A stretch of DNA of 47,455 nucleotides from Holophagales bacterium UBA2201 (GCA_002327305.1 DCUZ01000055.1:36841-84295); one strand, 5' to 3'; positions 24,949 through 34,203 are shown, numbered from the stretch's first letter. Notes: a model not told the origin generated them from the letters alone. Translations and numbers: made by a program.

Positions 24949-26355
24949 GTGCGGTTCGATCTTCTGAGCATCCTCATCCCGGCCTACAACGAACGGCGGA
25001 CGCTGGAAGCCCTCGTGGAGGAGGTGCTTCGGGCCCCCCTGCCCGAGGGGATGGAGCGGGAACTGGTGATCGTCAACGATTGCTCCACCGATGGGACGGG
25101 AGCCATCCTGGACGCGGTGGCCGCGCGTCACCCGAAGTCGGTGCGGGCCTTTCACCAGCCGGTCAATAAGGGCAAGGGGGCGGCGATCGCCCGGGCGCTT
25201 CGCGAGGCGCGGGGGGACGTCTGCATCATCCAGGACGCCGACCTGGAGTACGATCCCGCCGAGTACTCCAAGATCCTGCGCCCCATCCTCAACGGCGACG
25301 CCGACGTGGTCTATGGCTCCCGGTTCCTCACCCGGGAGTACGCCCGCGTCCTCTACTTCTGGCATTCGATGGGCAACCGGTTCCTCACCTTCCTCTCCAA
25401 CATGTTCACCAACCTCAACCTGACCGACATGGAGACCTGCTACAAGGCGGCCAAGTCGAGCGTCTTCCGTTCCATCCCCATCCGCTCGCGCCGGTTCGGC
25501 CTGGAGCCGGAGATGACGGCGAAGTTCGCCAAGCACCGGTGCCGCATCTACGAGGTGCCCATCTCCTACCGCGGCCGCACCTACCTCGAGGGGAAGAAGA
25601 TCACCTGGCGGGACGGCCTCAAGGCCCTCTTCACCATCGTCTGGTTCCGTCTCGTGGACGACCTCTACAACGAGGAGACGGGGCGCGACCTGCTGTTCAG
25701 GTTCGACCGGAGCCCCAAATACTGCCTGTGGCTGGCCCGCCGCGTCCACCGCGACCTGGGGGACCGGGTGCTGGAGGTGAACGCCGGCATCGCCAACTAC
25801 TCCGTGTTCTTCATCCCCCGGCCGCGCTACACCGCCGCCGACCCGCGGCCCGAAAACCTGCGGTTCCTGGAGAACCGCCTGGCCGGCGTCCGCGGCGGCG
25901 AGGTGATCCCCTTCGACCCGGCCGCCGGCGGGGAGCCGCCGCGGGGATTCGATACCGTGCTGTGCCTGAGCGGCCTGGCCCAGGCGGAGGATGACGCCGC
26001 CGCCCTGCGGGCCATGGCGGCCTGCCTGGATCCGGGCGGAAGGCTGGTCCTGGCCGTTCCCCAGGGGCGCTGGCTGATGAGCCCGCTCGACTGCTCCCTC
26101 GGGCGCCGCCGGCGTTACGCCAGGCACGAGATCCTGGAAAAGGTGGTCGCCGCCGGGTTCGAGGTGGAAAAAACCGCGTCGTTCAACAAGGCGGGAGTGA
26201 AGTGGTGGCTGCTCAACGGCCTCCTCCTGCGCCGCAAGCGGATCGGCCGAGTCCAGTTGAAGCTGTTTGACATCTTCATCTGGCTTTTCCGTCCTCTCGA
26301 CGCCGTTCTTCCCTGGCCCGGGCTCACCCTTCTGGTCACGGCGCGCAAGCGGTAG
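24949..26355 (+). CDS. Glycosyltransferase family 2 fused to a degenerate SAM-methyltransferase domain
   Basis: 468 residues from a GTG. Residues 1-235 are a GT-A glycosyltransferase of the polyprenol-phosphate mannosyl/glucosyl kind: SILIPAYNERRTLEALVEEV, VNDCSTDGTG, QDADLEYDPAEY and SYRGRTYLEGKKITWRDGLKA. Residues about 255-400 have the order of strands of a class I methyltransferase: DRVLEVNAGIANYSVFF, TAADPRPENLRFLENRL, GFDTVLCLSGLAQAEDD, LDPGGRLVLAVPQG and RRRRYARHEILEKVVAAGFEV. The Gly-rich loop usually reading VLEVGxGxGxxT is VLEVNAGIANYS, so SAM binding is doubtful. A C-terminal hydrophobic end (WLFRPLDAVLPWPGLTLLVTARKR) could touch the membrane. The next gene starts at the base after its stop, forming an operon. 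Confidence 0.88.
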   Translation: MRFDLLSILIPAYNERRTLEALVEEVLRAPLPEGMERELVIVNDCSTDGTGAILDAVAARHPKSVRAFHQPVNKGKGAAIARALREARGDVCIIQDADLEYDPAEYSKILRPILNGDADVVYGSRFLTREYARVLYFWHSMGNRFLTFLSNMFTNLNLTDMETCYKAAKSSVFRSIPIRSRRFGLEPEMTAKFAKHRCRIYEVPISYRGRTYLEGKKITWRDGLKALFTIVWFRLVDDLYNEETGRDLLFRFDRSPKYCLWLARRVHRDLGDRVLEVNAGIANYSVFFIPRPRYTAADPRPENLRFLENRLAGVRGGEVIPFDPAAGGEPPRGFDTVLCLSGLAQAEDDAAALRAMAACLDPGGRLVLAVPQGRWLMSPLDCSLGRRRRYARHEILEKVVAAGFEVEKTASFNKAGVKWWLLNGLLLRRKRIGRVQLKLFDIFIWLFRPLDAVLPWPGLTLLVTARKR

Positions 26356-28434
26356 ATGGCGATCCCGCTCCAAGCCCTTCTCCTGCTGTGGATCCTGGCC
26401 GCCCATGCCGCCGCGGCCCATGCCGCCGCCGCGTGGCTGCTCCCGTCGGAGCGGCTGAGCCGCCGCCTCCTGGCGGCCGGGGTGCTGTTGGCCGCCATCC
26501 TGTCGGTCACCGCCCAGGCGCTCATTCACGGCCACCGCCTCCGTCCCCTCGAGGCGGGGCTGGCGGCCCTCCTGCCGGCCGCCTTCGCCGGATGGGCGGC
26601 CCTGCGTCGCGGATGGGGACCGGCGCTGAGGGCCGACGCGGGGGGCGCGGCGTCGGCCGTGCGCGGCTGGTTCGCCCTTCCCGGCGGATGGTTTTTCTGG
26701 CCCGCCGGGTTGCTCGTCGCCTTCCTCGCCCTGCGGGGCCTGCTCGCCCCGCCCCTGGCGTGGGACGCCCTCTCGTTCCACATGGTCGTCGCGGGGAAGT
26801 TCGTGCAGGAGGGGGGGGTCTTCTCGCTGGCGTTTCCCGGCACCCTCGGCATGCTGTCGCACCACCCGCACCTGTTCGAATCGCTGCTCGCCCTCGTGAT
26901 GCTCCCCTTTCATTCCGATCTGCCGGCCAACCTGGTCAATATGTTCTCCGGACTTCTGGCCGTCCTGGCCATCTATGTCATGGGCGGCGCCCTGGGGTTG
27001 TCCCCCGGCCGGCTGAAGGCCGGGGTGGCGCTGGGGGCCTTCCTCCCCGCCTTCGCCGCCTATCTGCCGACCCAATACGTGGATCCCGCGGCCGCGGCCC
27101 TCGCGATGGCGGGGACGGCCCTCCTGGCCGTGTGGTTCGCCGGCGGGGCTTGGCCGGCGGCCCCCTTGGGGGTGCTGGCGCTTGCGCTCGGGTTCGGGTT
27201 GAAGCCCTATGGGGTGACGCCCCTGGCCGTGGGGACGGCGCTGGCGCTCGGGTTCGGATTCGCCCGCCGCGCGCTGACGGCCCGCCGGTGCGCCGTTTTG
27301 CTCCTGGCGGCCTGCGTCGGACTTCCCCACTACGCCGCTATGGCCCGGCAGTTCGGCAATCCCTTCTATCCCTTTCCATCGAAGGTCCTCGGCCGGGCGC
27401 TCGGGGAGGCCCATCCCGGATTGGAGAGGTACATCGAGGAGGCGGACCGGAAGGAGCGTGAGTGGTTCGCTCAAAACCATCCCGGGTGGGAGCCGTCGCA
27501 TCTGCGCGCGGCCCTTTACAGCGCCCGCAAGGTGTTCGCGCAGTCGCCCATGACGCTGGGGCCCTCCCCCCTGATCCTGGGCCTGCTCGGCCTGGGGGTC
27601 CTGGCGCGGATGCGGAACCGCTGGATGGCGGCCCTCATCGCCCTGAACGTGCTGGCCGCCTGGGCCGCCTTCCTCAATCCCGCCGTCGAGGGATTGCGGC
27701 TCTATTTCACCGTTTCCTACGCCCGCATTCTGGTGTTCCCGAGTTTCCTGTGCCTTCTGGCCGGGTTGGGAGCGGGGGCCCGGCTGAGGGTGGTGGACCT
27801 CCTGTTCTGGCTTCTCGCCCTGCCGGGCCTGATCCTGGCGTTCCCCTCCCGGATGCTGACCGCCGACTGGATCATGCTGGGGTTGGCGGCCGTGCTGTTT
27901 TCCGCCGCCGCGGGGTTCGTGAAACAACGGTGGCACGACGGGCTGGTCTTCCTCCTCGCCGCGGGAGTTCTGGTCCTGCCCCTCCTGTCGGAGCATCGCG
28001 ACCGCCTCCGCCACGAATATTGGGCCCGCTCCTACGACCTTTTCCCCCTCTCCCGGCAGATCATGCCGCTGGCCCGGGAGCTGGACCGCCCGGAGGGGAG
28101 GCGCCTGGCGGTGGCCTTTGGGGAGGACCTCTGGGGGTCCGATTGGGCCTTCCCGTATCCCCTGATGGGGAGCCGTCTGCAGAACACCCTGCACTATGTC
28201 CCGGTCGGCCCGGGCGACAAGGTCCCCGACCGTCCCGACTTCGAGGGGGAGGAGGGCGACCCGGCGGCTTGGTATCTCCGGCTGAAGGAGGCGCGCATCG
28301 ACGCCGTGGTTCTGGCGCGCCCGTGGACCATCGAGCGCGGGTGGATCCTGGACAGCCGCGGCCTCTTCTCCGTCCTGGCGATGACCGGCGATTACGCGGC
28401 TTTCGAAGTGCGGGAACGCCCCCTCAATCGCTGA
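26356..28434 (+). CDS. Polytopic GT-C-like membrane protein
   Basis: 692 residues, starting directly after the stop of the GT2 gene, so it is translated from the same message. About a dozen hydrophobic helices lie in residues 1-555. The stretch PPLAWDALSFHMVVAGKFVQEG is like the WD-x2-x-YH motif after the first helices of lipid-linked-sugar glycosyltransferases (GT39/ArnT-like), where the Asp is catalytic. The C-terminal 120 residues (REYWARSYDLFPLSR... LKEARIDAVVLARPWTIERG) are soluble and periplasmic-like, with a mixed alpha/beta look. Together with the polyprenol-phosphate glycosyltransferase it may transfer sugars to a glycan, lipid or protein outside the inner membrane. Its 3' end overlaps the protease gene on the other strand by 11 bp. 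Confidence 0.75.
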   Translation: MAIPLQALLLLWILAAHAAAAHAAAAWLLPSERLSRRLLAAGVLLAAILSVTAQALIHGHRLRPLEAGLAALLPAAFAGWAALRRGWGPALRADAGGAASAVRGWFALPGGWFFWPAGLLVAFLALRGLLAPPLAWDALSFHMVVAGKFVQEGGVFSLAFPGTLGMLSHHPHLFESLLALVMLPFHSDLPANLVNMFSGLLAVLAIYVMGGALGLSPGRLKAGVALGAFLPAFAAYLPTQYVDPAAAALAMAGTALLAVWFAGGAWPAAPLGVLALALGFGLKPYGVTPLAVGTALALGFGFARRALTARRCAVLLLAACVGLPHYAAMARQFGNPFYPFPSKVLGRALGEAHPGLERYIEEADRKEREWFAQNHPGWEPSHLRAALYSARKVFAQSPMTLGPSPLILGLLGLGVLARMRNRWMAALIALNVLAAWAAFLNPAVEGLRLYFTVSYARILVFPSFLCLLAGLGAGARLRVVDLLFWLLALPGLILAFPSRMLTADWIMLGLAAVLFSAAAGFVKQRWHDGLVFLLAAGVLVLPLLSEHRDRLRHEYWARSYDLFPLSRQIMPLARELDRPEGRRLAVAFGEDLWGSDWAFPYPLMGSRLQNTLHYVPVGPGDKVPDRPDFEGEEGDPAAWYLRLKEARIDAVVLARPWTIERGWILDSRGLFSVLAMTGDYAAFEVRERPLNR

Positions 28435-31400
28435 AAAAGGTGGCGTCCGAGGTGGTCCCGTCCACGAGGGAGACATAGGCCAGGACCGGGCGGTCGCAAG
28501 CCAGTTCGATCACGCCGGCCTCCCCGACGGGGAGGGTCCCGAAGAGGGTCATGGCGTTTTGCTGGATCAACTGCCTGGCCGGGCTTCCGAGGATGGATTC
28601 CCCGATCTTTTCGTGGCCGGCGCTCCAGAGGACCGCCTGGCAGTAGGCATCGCCCGCGCCCAGGTTCTCCAGCCCGAGATTGAGCCTGAACGCCGTCCCC
28701 GGAAGATATCCGGGGAGCCAGTGGTGGGTGGCCGCTTGGTCCTGGTCCAGGGCCGGGATCGATTGCCCCATGGATTCGGCCTGGGTGGCGCCCGACCATA
28801 CGCGCGTCACCGGCACGAAGGGGCCCTCGAAGACGAGGTAGCCCACCCCGTCGCCCAGCGCCTGCCCCCGGAGAAAGTCGTCGAAATAGGCGGAACCGAG
28901 GGCCGGCAGGGCCAGCGAGACCGGATGGTCGTTCCATTCGGTGCCGTCGGTGTATCGGAACGTGCCGGAGAAAGGCCCCCCCTGGGGGGAAAAGAGGGAA
29001 AACTCGGTTTTCCAGGGATAGCCCGTGGGGTTGGGGGCGGAGGCGAGGGCGGGGACCACCCACCGGTCCTGGGTCGCCTTGCGGGGGGCGACGAACAGGC
29101 CGTCGCTCGTGGAATTGGTGGCCACCGAAGCGTAGGGAAACAACCCTTTCAAGCCCGTCACCGTCACGGCCAGCGTCCCGTTGTGGAGGGTCCCCACCGC
29201 CGGGAAATAGGCACCGAGCGTGTTCTGTTCGTGCCAGCGCGGCGGGAGGGAGAGGTTCGTCGAGGCCAGCAGGGCCCCGTCGGCGTCATAGAGGCGGAGG
29301 GTGGCCTGGACCCAATAAGAGCCCCACGGTTCGGCGTTGAAGGTGGCGAAGCCGAGATTGGTGCGCCGGTCGGCGTCCACGAAGAGGCCGGGGAGATAGA
29401 CCGTGTCGCCGGCGGCGTAGGTTTCGTCGAACGCAGGATAACCCTGCCCGTAGGTGGCGCCCGAGGCCGAATTGAAGAGACGGGCGGTGATCTCCAGCGG
29501 GCCCGACCCCCACACCTTGAACGCCCCCACCCCCCGGTCCATGGCGAAGAGGGACTGGAGCGGGTCATCGAGGATGAGCGCCTCCCGCGGCTCCAGGGGC
29601 ACCACCGCCGAAACCGCGGTCATCTCGCCAGAGGGGACGAATTGGACCGTCACCTCCTGAGAGGTGGCTCCGGGATTGAACAGCCACAGGTCGGTGCGCC
29701 ACAGCGAGTCGTTGACCCCTTCCACCCGGGCGACGGCGGGGAGGTAGTAGTAGGGGATCGCCGCCAGGTGGCCGGTGGCGACGAGGGCGAACCCCTGGGC
29801 GGGCATGGGGACCTCGGCGCCGCGGACGCGGATGGTGTAGATCCCCTCCACCGGCGCCAGCAGGATGACCGCCTCCACGGTGTTGAGCCGGTCGGCTTCG
29901 GCGCCGTCGGTCCCCTCCGGGATGGAGGCGCCGTTTTGGAACGCATTGCCGGGATAGACGCGTCCGTCGGGGGCGATCACCGAAAGATCGAGGTCGTTGA
30001 TTAGCCAGCGGGCGGTTCCGAGGGGGAGGCCCGGATAATCGGTCCAGGCAAGGGTCACCCTCAGCGGGACGGTTCCGTTTTGCACGGTCAGGGTGTAATC
30101 CACCGTTTCACCCTCGGAGATGCCCCGTTCGGCGGGGGTGTCCTGCACCCACAGGGCATGGGCGCTCTGGGGGAACCTCAGCACCTTGTCCGCCTGGAGG
30201 CGGCCCCACCCCTCGCTGAAATTGGGATGGCCCTGGGCGTCCGCCATGTCCTGTCCGGCGGAGATGAGGGCGGCCTTGAGGAGGGCGCCCGAGGGGGTGA
30301 ACCCGTTGGACGGGTCGGGCGAGCCGCCCGGGTAGTATCCCCGCCGGAAATACTCCCGCACGAGGGCCGCGATGCCGCTGACGGCCGGCGACGCCATGGA
30401 GGTGCCGGACATGGAGGTGGTTCCGCAGGGCTGGACCGAGGAGGCCGAGCGGATGCCGCAGCCGGGGACGAACAGTTCCGGCTTGAGGCGGCCGTCCAGC
30501 GTTGGGCCGCGGCCCCCGGTGCAGATGTAGTCCTGCTGCGGGGCCTGGTATGTTCCCCCCACCGCCAGGCAATTCTTGGCGTTCTCCGGGGAGCGGAGAT
30601 CGCTCGCGTTGGTGACGGAGAAGACCACCAGGGCCTCGGGGTGCTCGTGCATGAACCGGTCCACGTCGTGGCAGAAGGTGGTGTAGGTCCGGTAGGCGTC
30701 CTCTCCCCAGGAATTGGTGTGGACGCGGGCGCCGTCGTCGTGGGCGTCGGAGAAGGCGTCGTAGAGGTTGGAGGCGGTATTGTTCCACCCCTCGATGTCG
30801 TAGAAACTGGCGTGCGAGAGGCGCGCGTTATAGGCGATGCCGTTGTTGGGTTCCCCCGCGGCATATCCGGCTGCCGTTGAGGCGGTGTGGGTGCCGTGGC
30901 CGTCCTTGCCGTAACCGGTTTGGGAGCGGTATCCCACGATCTTGCGGTGGTCTGGCCCCACCGGATGGTCGGGGTCGCTGAAATAGCAGGACTCGATCCA
31001 CAGGGGGCCGTCGATGTGGCCGATGACCTCGCCCCATCCGGTCAGGCCGTGGTCGTGGAGGGGCGTGATACCCTCCTGGTTGCTCTGGGCCACCCAGTTG
31101 GTCGTGTCGTTGCGCAGGGCCAGCGGCGTGGCGCTCTCGATGTACGCCACGTCCCGGCGCCGCAGGAACGGTTCCAACTGCCCGGCGCGCAGGGTGACAT
31201 GGCGGGTTTCCAAATGGGGGCTCGGGGATTCCACGACGACCAGACAGCGGTAGCTCCCCCCCGGATGGAGGGGGCCCTTCTTCCAGGGAACTTCGAGCGG
31301 GACCAGCGCCCGCAGGTCAGGTTGGACGGCCAGGTTCGCCCATTGCCGGGCATCCAACCAGACCAGATAGACGCGGTCGGGGAGGGCCCCCAGCACGGGG

Positions 31401-31588
31401 ATCCCCTGATGCCCGAGCCAACGGGCGTCGGGGGCGTGGCGTGTCACGGCCAGGGCCAGGGTCCTGCCCTCGCCTCCAGGATGCGCCTGGACGGCGTCGG
31501 GGAGCGCAATCTCGCCCGAATGGAACCGCACCACCGTTCCCGCGGGGAGGGTGGCGCCAAGGAAGAGCAGGGCCAGAATCATTCGCAT
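28424..31588 (-). CDS. Secreted subtilisin-like serine protease (S8) with C-terminal beta domains
   Basis: 1054 residues. Signal peptide RMILALLFLGATLPAG, then a propeptide-like region to about 160. The peptidase domain carries Asp193 (EVIGHIDGPLW), His near 230 (DGHGTHTAST) and Ser397 (GTSMSGTSMASPAVSG), all three catalytic residues. Residues about 490-600 look like a pre-peptidase/convertase-like jelly roll (YTLTVQNGTVPLRVTLAWTDYPG). The remaining 400 residues are beta-rich with repeated Trp/Gly motifs and probably hold substrate or the cell surface. It is an extracellular or outer-surface degradative enzyme. TATAAT lies 8 nt before the start. The 3' end overlaps the GT-C gene by 11 bp. Confidence 0.92.
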   Translation of the reverse strand: MRMILALLFLGATLPAGTVVRFHSGEIALPDAVQAHPGGEGRTLALAVTRHAPDARWLGHQGIPVLGALPDRVYLVWLDARQWANLAVQPDLRALVPLEVPWKKGPLHPGGSYRCLVVVESPSPHLETRHVTLRAGQLEPFLRRRDVAYIESATPLALRNDTTNWVAQSNQEGITPLHDHGLTGWGEVIGHIDGPLWIESCYFSDPDHPVGPDHRKIVGYRSQTGYGKDGHGTHTASTAAGYAAGEPNNGIAYNARLSHASFYDIEGWNNTASNLYDAFSDAHDDGARVHTNSWGEDAYRTYTTFCHDVDRFMHEHPEALVVFSVTNASDLRSPENAKNCLAVGGTYQAPQQDYICTGGRGPTLDGRLKPELFVPGCGIRSASSVQPCGTTSMSGTSMASPAVSGIAALVREYFRRGYYPGGSPDPSNGFTPSGALLKAALISAGQDMADAQGHPNFSEGWGRLQADKVLRFPQSAHALWVQDTPAERGISEGETVDYTLTVQNGTVPLRVTLAWTDYPGLPLGTARWLINDLDLSVIAPDGRVYPGNAFQNGASIPEGTDGAEADRLNTVEAVILLAPVEGIYTIRVRGAEVPMPAQGFALVATGHLAAIPYYYLPAVARVEGVNDSLWRTDLWLFNPGATSQEVTVQFVPSGEMTAVSAVVPLEPREALILDDPLQSLFAMDRGVGAFKVWGSGPLEITARLFNSASGATYGQGYPAFDETYAAGDTVYLPGLFVDADRRTNLGFATFNAEPWGSYWVQATLRLYDADGALLASTNLSLPPRWHEQNTLGAYFPAVGTLHNGTLAVTVTGLKGLFPYASVATNSTSDGLFVAPRKATQDRWVVPALASAPNPTGYPWKTEFSLFSPQGGPFSGTFRYTDGTEWNDHPVSLALPALGSAYFDDFLRGQALGDGVGYLVFEGPFVPVTRVWSGATQAESMGQSIPALDQDQAATHHWLPGYLPGTAFRLNLGLENLGAGDAYCQAVLWSAGHEKIGESILGSPARQLIQQNAMTLFGTLPVGEAGVIELACDRPVLAYVSLVDGTTSDATFFSD

Positions 31589-31596
31589 ACACTAAT

Positions 31597-31602
31597 ATTA
31601 TA
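31597..31602 (-). promoter_or_regulatory. -10 TATAAT of the protease gene
   Basis: Minus-strand TATAAT, 8 nt before the ATG at 31588. The next bases upstream are two direct repeats CCATTTGCC (31604-31612 and 31615-31623) 11 bp apart, one helical turn, a likely regulator site. Confidence 0.65.
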
Positions 31603-31683
31603 CGGCAAATGGAGGGCAAATGGTGGATCGACGGGGGGGGCGCTCGGGGGAGTTCTGCTACAATATCGCGCAAGGAGGGCATG

Positions 31684-32895
31684 ATGAGCCCTGATTCGCT
31701 GGACCGACGCCGTTTTCTGAAGTCCGCCGCCGCGGGGGCGCTGTGCGCCGCGGCCCCCGACCTGGCCGTTAAGAACCCCGAGACCGGGAAGCGGCCCGTG
31801 ATCACCCGGCCTCTCGGCAAGACGGGCCTCACCCTTCCGGTGGTCTCCATGGGGGTGATGAACGCCGACAACCCCGCCCTCGTCACCGCGGCCCTCGACG
31901 CAGGGATCGTCCATTTCGACACGGCCCACCGCTACCAGGGGGGGCGCAACGAGGAGATGCTCGGCCAGGTTTTCAAGGGACGCCCCCGCCATTCCATCGT
32001 CGTCGCCACCAAGGTCCCCCCCACCCTTTCCCTGTCCCAGGACGCCGACGCGGTGCCCGACGAGGAACCCTCCCGGACCCGGACCGTGGAGGATTTCATG
32101 GCCCGGCTCGACACGAGTTTGAAACGGCTGAAGATGGAGCATGTGGACATTCTCTACCTCCACAACGTTTCGTCGCGCGAAACCGCCCTCCACCCCTTTT
32201 TTCTGGAGGCCCTGGAACGGGCGAAAAAGAGCGGGCGGACGCGCCTGGTCGGCCTTTCCACCCACAAGAACGAGCCGGAGGTCCTGTCCGCCGCCGTGGA
32301 GAGCAAGTTTTACGAGGTCGTCCTGGTGGCCTACAATTTCAAGCAGGATCATGTTCTGCAGGTCCGGGATGGGATCGCCAAAGCCGCCGCCGCCGGGCTG
32401 GGGATCGTGGGGATGAAGACCTTCGCCGGCGGCTGGCTGGACAAGGAGAGGACCATGCCGGTCAACACGAAGGCGGCCCTCAAGTGGGTCCTGAAGGACC
32501 CCCACGTCCACACCGTCATCCCCGGGTTCACCACCTTCGATCAGCTGGAAGAGGACCTCGCCGTCATGGCCGATCCGGTCCTCTCCACCGAGGAGGAAAA
32601 GGACCTTCGGCTCGCGGCCGCCGAGCCGGGGCTGTATTGCCAGGGGTGCGAATCATGCCTTGCCGGGTGCTCCCGCCACCTCCCCCTGCCCGAGCTGATG
32701 CGCTCCTACATGTATGTCTACGGCTACCGCAATCCGGGCCGCGCCCGGGAGGTGGTGGGGGCGCTGGGCCTGCCCGATGATCCCTGCGCCGGCTGCGCCG
32801 GCTGCTCGGCCCGGTGCGCCAGGGGGTTCGATCTGCGGGCCCGGGTCCGCGACATCGCCCGGCTGGCTTCCGTCCCCGAGGAGTTCCTGGCGTGA
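31684..32895 (+). CDS. Tat-exported aldo/keto reductase with two [4Fe-4S] motifs
   Basis: 403 residues from the second of two in-frame ATGs (31681 and 31684), which leaves a normal gap to AAGGAGG at 31672-31678. The N-terminus DRRRFLKSAAAGALCAAAP is a twin-arginine signal, so the folded, cofactor-loaded enzyme should be exported. The AKR barrel shows FDTAHRYQGGRNEEMLG (Asp and Tyr), VVATKV (Lys) and DILYLHNV (His). The C-terminus has two ferredoxin-type motifs C-x2-C-x2-C-x3-C, at Cys319/322/325/329 and Cys368/371/374/378. Such fusions are known in anaerobes and act as ferredoxin-linked oxidoreductases. It is coupled to the next gene by a GTGA overlap. Confidence 0.9.
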   Translation: MSPDSLDRRRFLKSAAAGALCAAAPDLAVKNPETGKRPVITRPLGKTGLTLPVVSMGVMNADNPALVTAALDAGIVHFDTAHRYQGGRNEEMLGQVFKGRPRHSIVVATKVPPTLSLSQDADAVPDEEPSRTRTVEDFMARLDTSLKRLKMEHVDILYLHNVSSRETALHPFFLEALERAKKSGRTRLVGLSTHKNEPEVLSAAVESKFYEVVLVAYNFKQDHVLQVRDGIAKAAAAGLGIVGMKTFAGGWLDKERTMPVNTKAALKWVLKDPHVHTVIPGFTTFDQLEEDLAVMADPVLSTEEEKDLRLAAAEPGLYCQGCESCLAGCSRHLPLPELMRSYMYVYGYRNPGRAREVVGALGLPDDPCAGCAGCSARCARGFDLRARVRDIARLASVPEEFLA

Positions 32896-33710
32896 CGGCG
32901 GCGGTCCTGCTGTGCGTTTTCCTGGCATTTCCCCTTACGGCCCCGGCGCCCGCCCCCGTCATCGAAACGCAGCATTATGATCCCGATACCCTTTTCGAGT
33001 ACATCAACGGGGCGGCCGAGGCCTATCTGGCCCTTGATTTCCAGGAACTGACCGTCCTGGAGTGGAAGTCCGGCACCCGGACCCTGCGGACCGCCGAGGT
33101 CTACCGGATGAGGGACGCCGCCCGCGCCTGGGGGATCTATGCCAGGGAAAGGCCGGGTGCGGGGGCGCTTCTGCCGGTCGGGGCGGAAGGATACGCCGAG
33201 GAGGGGACCCTCAACTTCCTCCTCGGCCCCCATTACGTGAAGATGGCGGGTGCGCGCCCGGGGGATGACGAGGCGAAGGCGCTGCTGGCATGGGCCAAAG
33301 AACTGGCTTCGGACCTCGGGGGAGACCCCTCGCTTCCGGATCCGCTGGCCTGCTTCCCGTCCAAAGGCAGGGTGCCGCGTTCCGAGCGGTTCACCGCCCG
33401 CCAGTTCCTGGGCCTTTCCTTTTTGGAAGAGGCGTGGTCCGCCGAATATCGGAGCGAGGGGAAGGAGTTCAAGGCGGCGCTGATGAAATCGCGCCGGACC
33501 TCCCGGGACGCCGCCCTCATCGCCTGGGCCCGCAGCGCCGGAACGGTGCTCCCCGAAGAGGGGGACGGACCCCGCTTTTTCCTCGACCCCCGCCTCGGCG
33601 AAGTCGCGGCGCAGGTGCGCGGCGACCGCCTGGCCGCGGTGATCGGCGCGGCCGACCCCAAAGCGGCCTCACGCCTTCTCGCGGTCCTCCTGGCCTGCGG
33701 GGAGGAATAG
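32892..33710 (+). CDS. DUF6599-family secreted protein
   Basis: 272 residues from a GTG overlapping the stop of the reductase (GTGA). Signal peptide TAAVLLCVFLAFPLTAPAPA. The motif IETQHYDPDTLFEYINGAAEAYLALDF is typical of DUF6599, a family of unknown role. Further blocks: ARAWGIYARERPGAGA, FLGPHYVKMAG-type, ERFTARQFLGLSFLEEAW. It is predicted to be periplasmic. The overlap suggests it works together with the exported Fe-S reductase, for example as a partner or electron-transfer subunit, but this is only context. Confidence 0.8.
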   Translation: MTAAVLLCVFLAFPLTAPAPAPVIETQHYDPDTLFEYINGAAEAYLALDFQELTVLEWKSGTRTLRTAEVYRMRDAARAWGIYARERPGAGALLPVGAEGYAEEGTLNFLLGPHYVKMAGARPGDDEAKALLAWAKELASDLGGDPSLPDPLACFPSKGRVPRSERFTARQFLGLSFLEEAWSAEYRSEGKEFKAALMKSRRTSRDAALIAWARSAGTVLPEEGDGPRFFLDPRLGEVAAQVRGDRLAAVIGAADPKAASRLLAVLLACGEE

Positions 33711-33801
33711 GGCATCTCCCTATCCCGCAACACCCCAGGCCCTAAGCCGGCGACGCCGGGGCGAAAAATAGGCCTCCGCGGGAGCCTCGAGGAAAGAAAA
33801 A

Positions 33802-33824
33802 GGCCTCCATGAGGCATGGAGGCC
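33802..33824 (-). terminator. Rho-independent terminator of tRNA-Asn
   Basis: Perfect stem GGCCTCCATG/CATGGAGGCC around 3 nt; read on the minus strand it is followed by TTTTTCTTTCC. It starts 15 nt after the tRNA 3' end. A second imperfect hairpin with a T-run follows on the same strand (about 33768-33790). Confidence 0.9.
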
Positions 33825-33838
33825 GTTGGATTTCAAGA

Positions 33839-33913
33839 TGGCTCCGGCGGAGGGGCTCGAACCCCCAACCTCGTGGTTAACAGCCACTTGCTCTACCATT
33901 GAGCTACGCCGGA
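33839..33913 (-). tRNA. tRNA-Asn (GTT), CCA encoded
   Basis: Acceptor TCCGGCG pairs with CGCCGGA; discriminator G; CCA is genomic. Anticodon loop CTGTTAA gives GTT. The T loop reads GGTTCGAGCCC. Confidence 0.97.
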
Positions 33914-33923
33914 AGAGGGCGTA

Positions 33924-33952
33924 ATCTTATCAGAAACCACCCTTTCTGTCAA
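33924..33952 (-). promoter_or_regulatory. Promoter of tRNA-Asn
   Basis: Minus strand: TTGACA (33947-33952), 17-nt spacer, TAAGAT (33924-33929), about 10 nt before the tRNA 5' end. Confidence 0.88.
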
Positions 33953-34126
33953 TCAGGCGGTGGATGATCTCCGAGTAAAAAAAGCGGCTCGGACCGCCCG
34001 CCGGAAATAGTAAAGCATCGGTTTTCCCGGACCTCCCAGCGGCTGTCGGTTCAAATCCAGTGAGGATGGGGTTGGGTGGTGCCGGCTTCCAGCTTCTGGC
34101 TTCCGGCTGCGGGGTGGGAGGGGGAA

Positions 34127-34203
<77 letters not shown>

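Noticed and set aside
24877..28476. 1199-codon open frame on the minus strand
   Set aside because: It is antisense to the GT2-methyltransferase and GT-C genes, is Gly/Arg/Gln/Pro-rich and has no family motif; a product of high third-position GC.
33975..34000. T-run hairpin downstream of tRNA-Pro
   Set aside because: Read on the minus strand a T7 run follows only a 4-5-bp stem about 130 nt from the tRNA; too weak to call a terminator.
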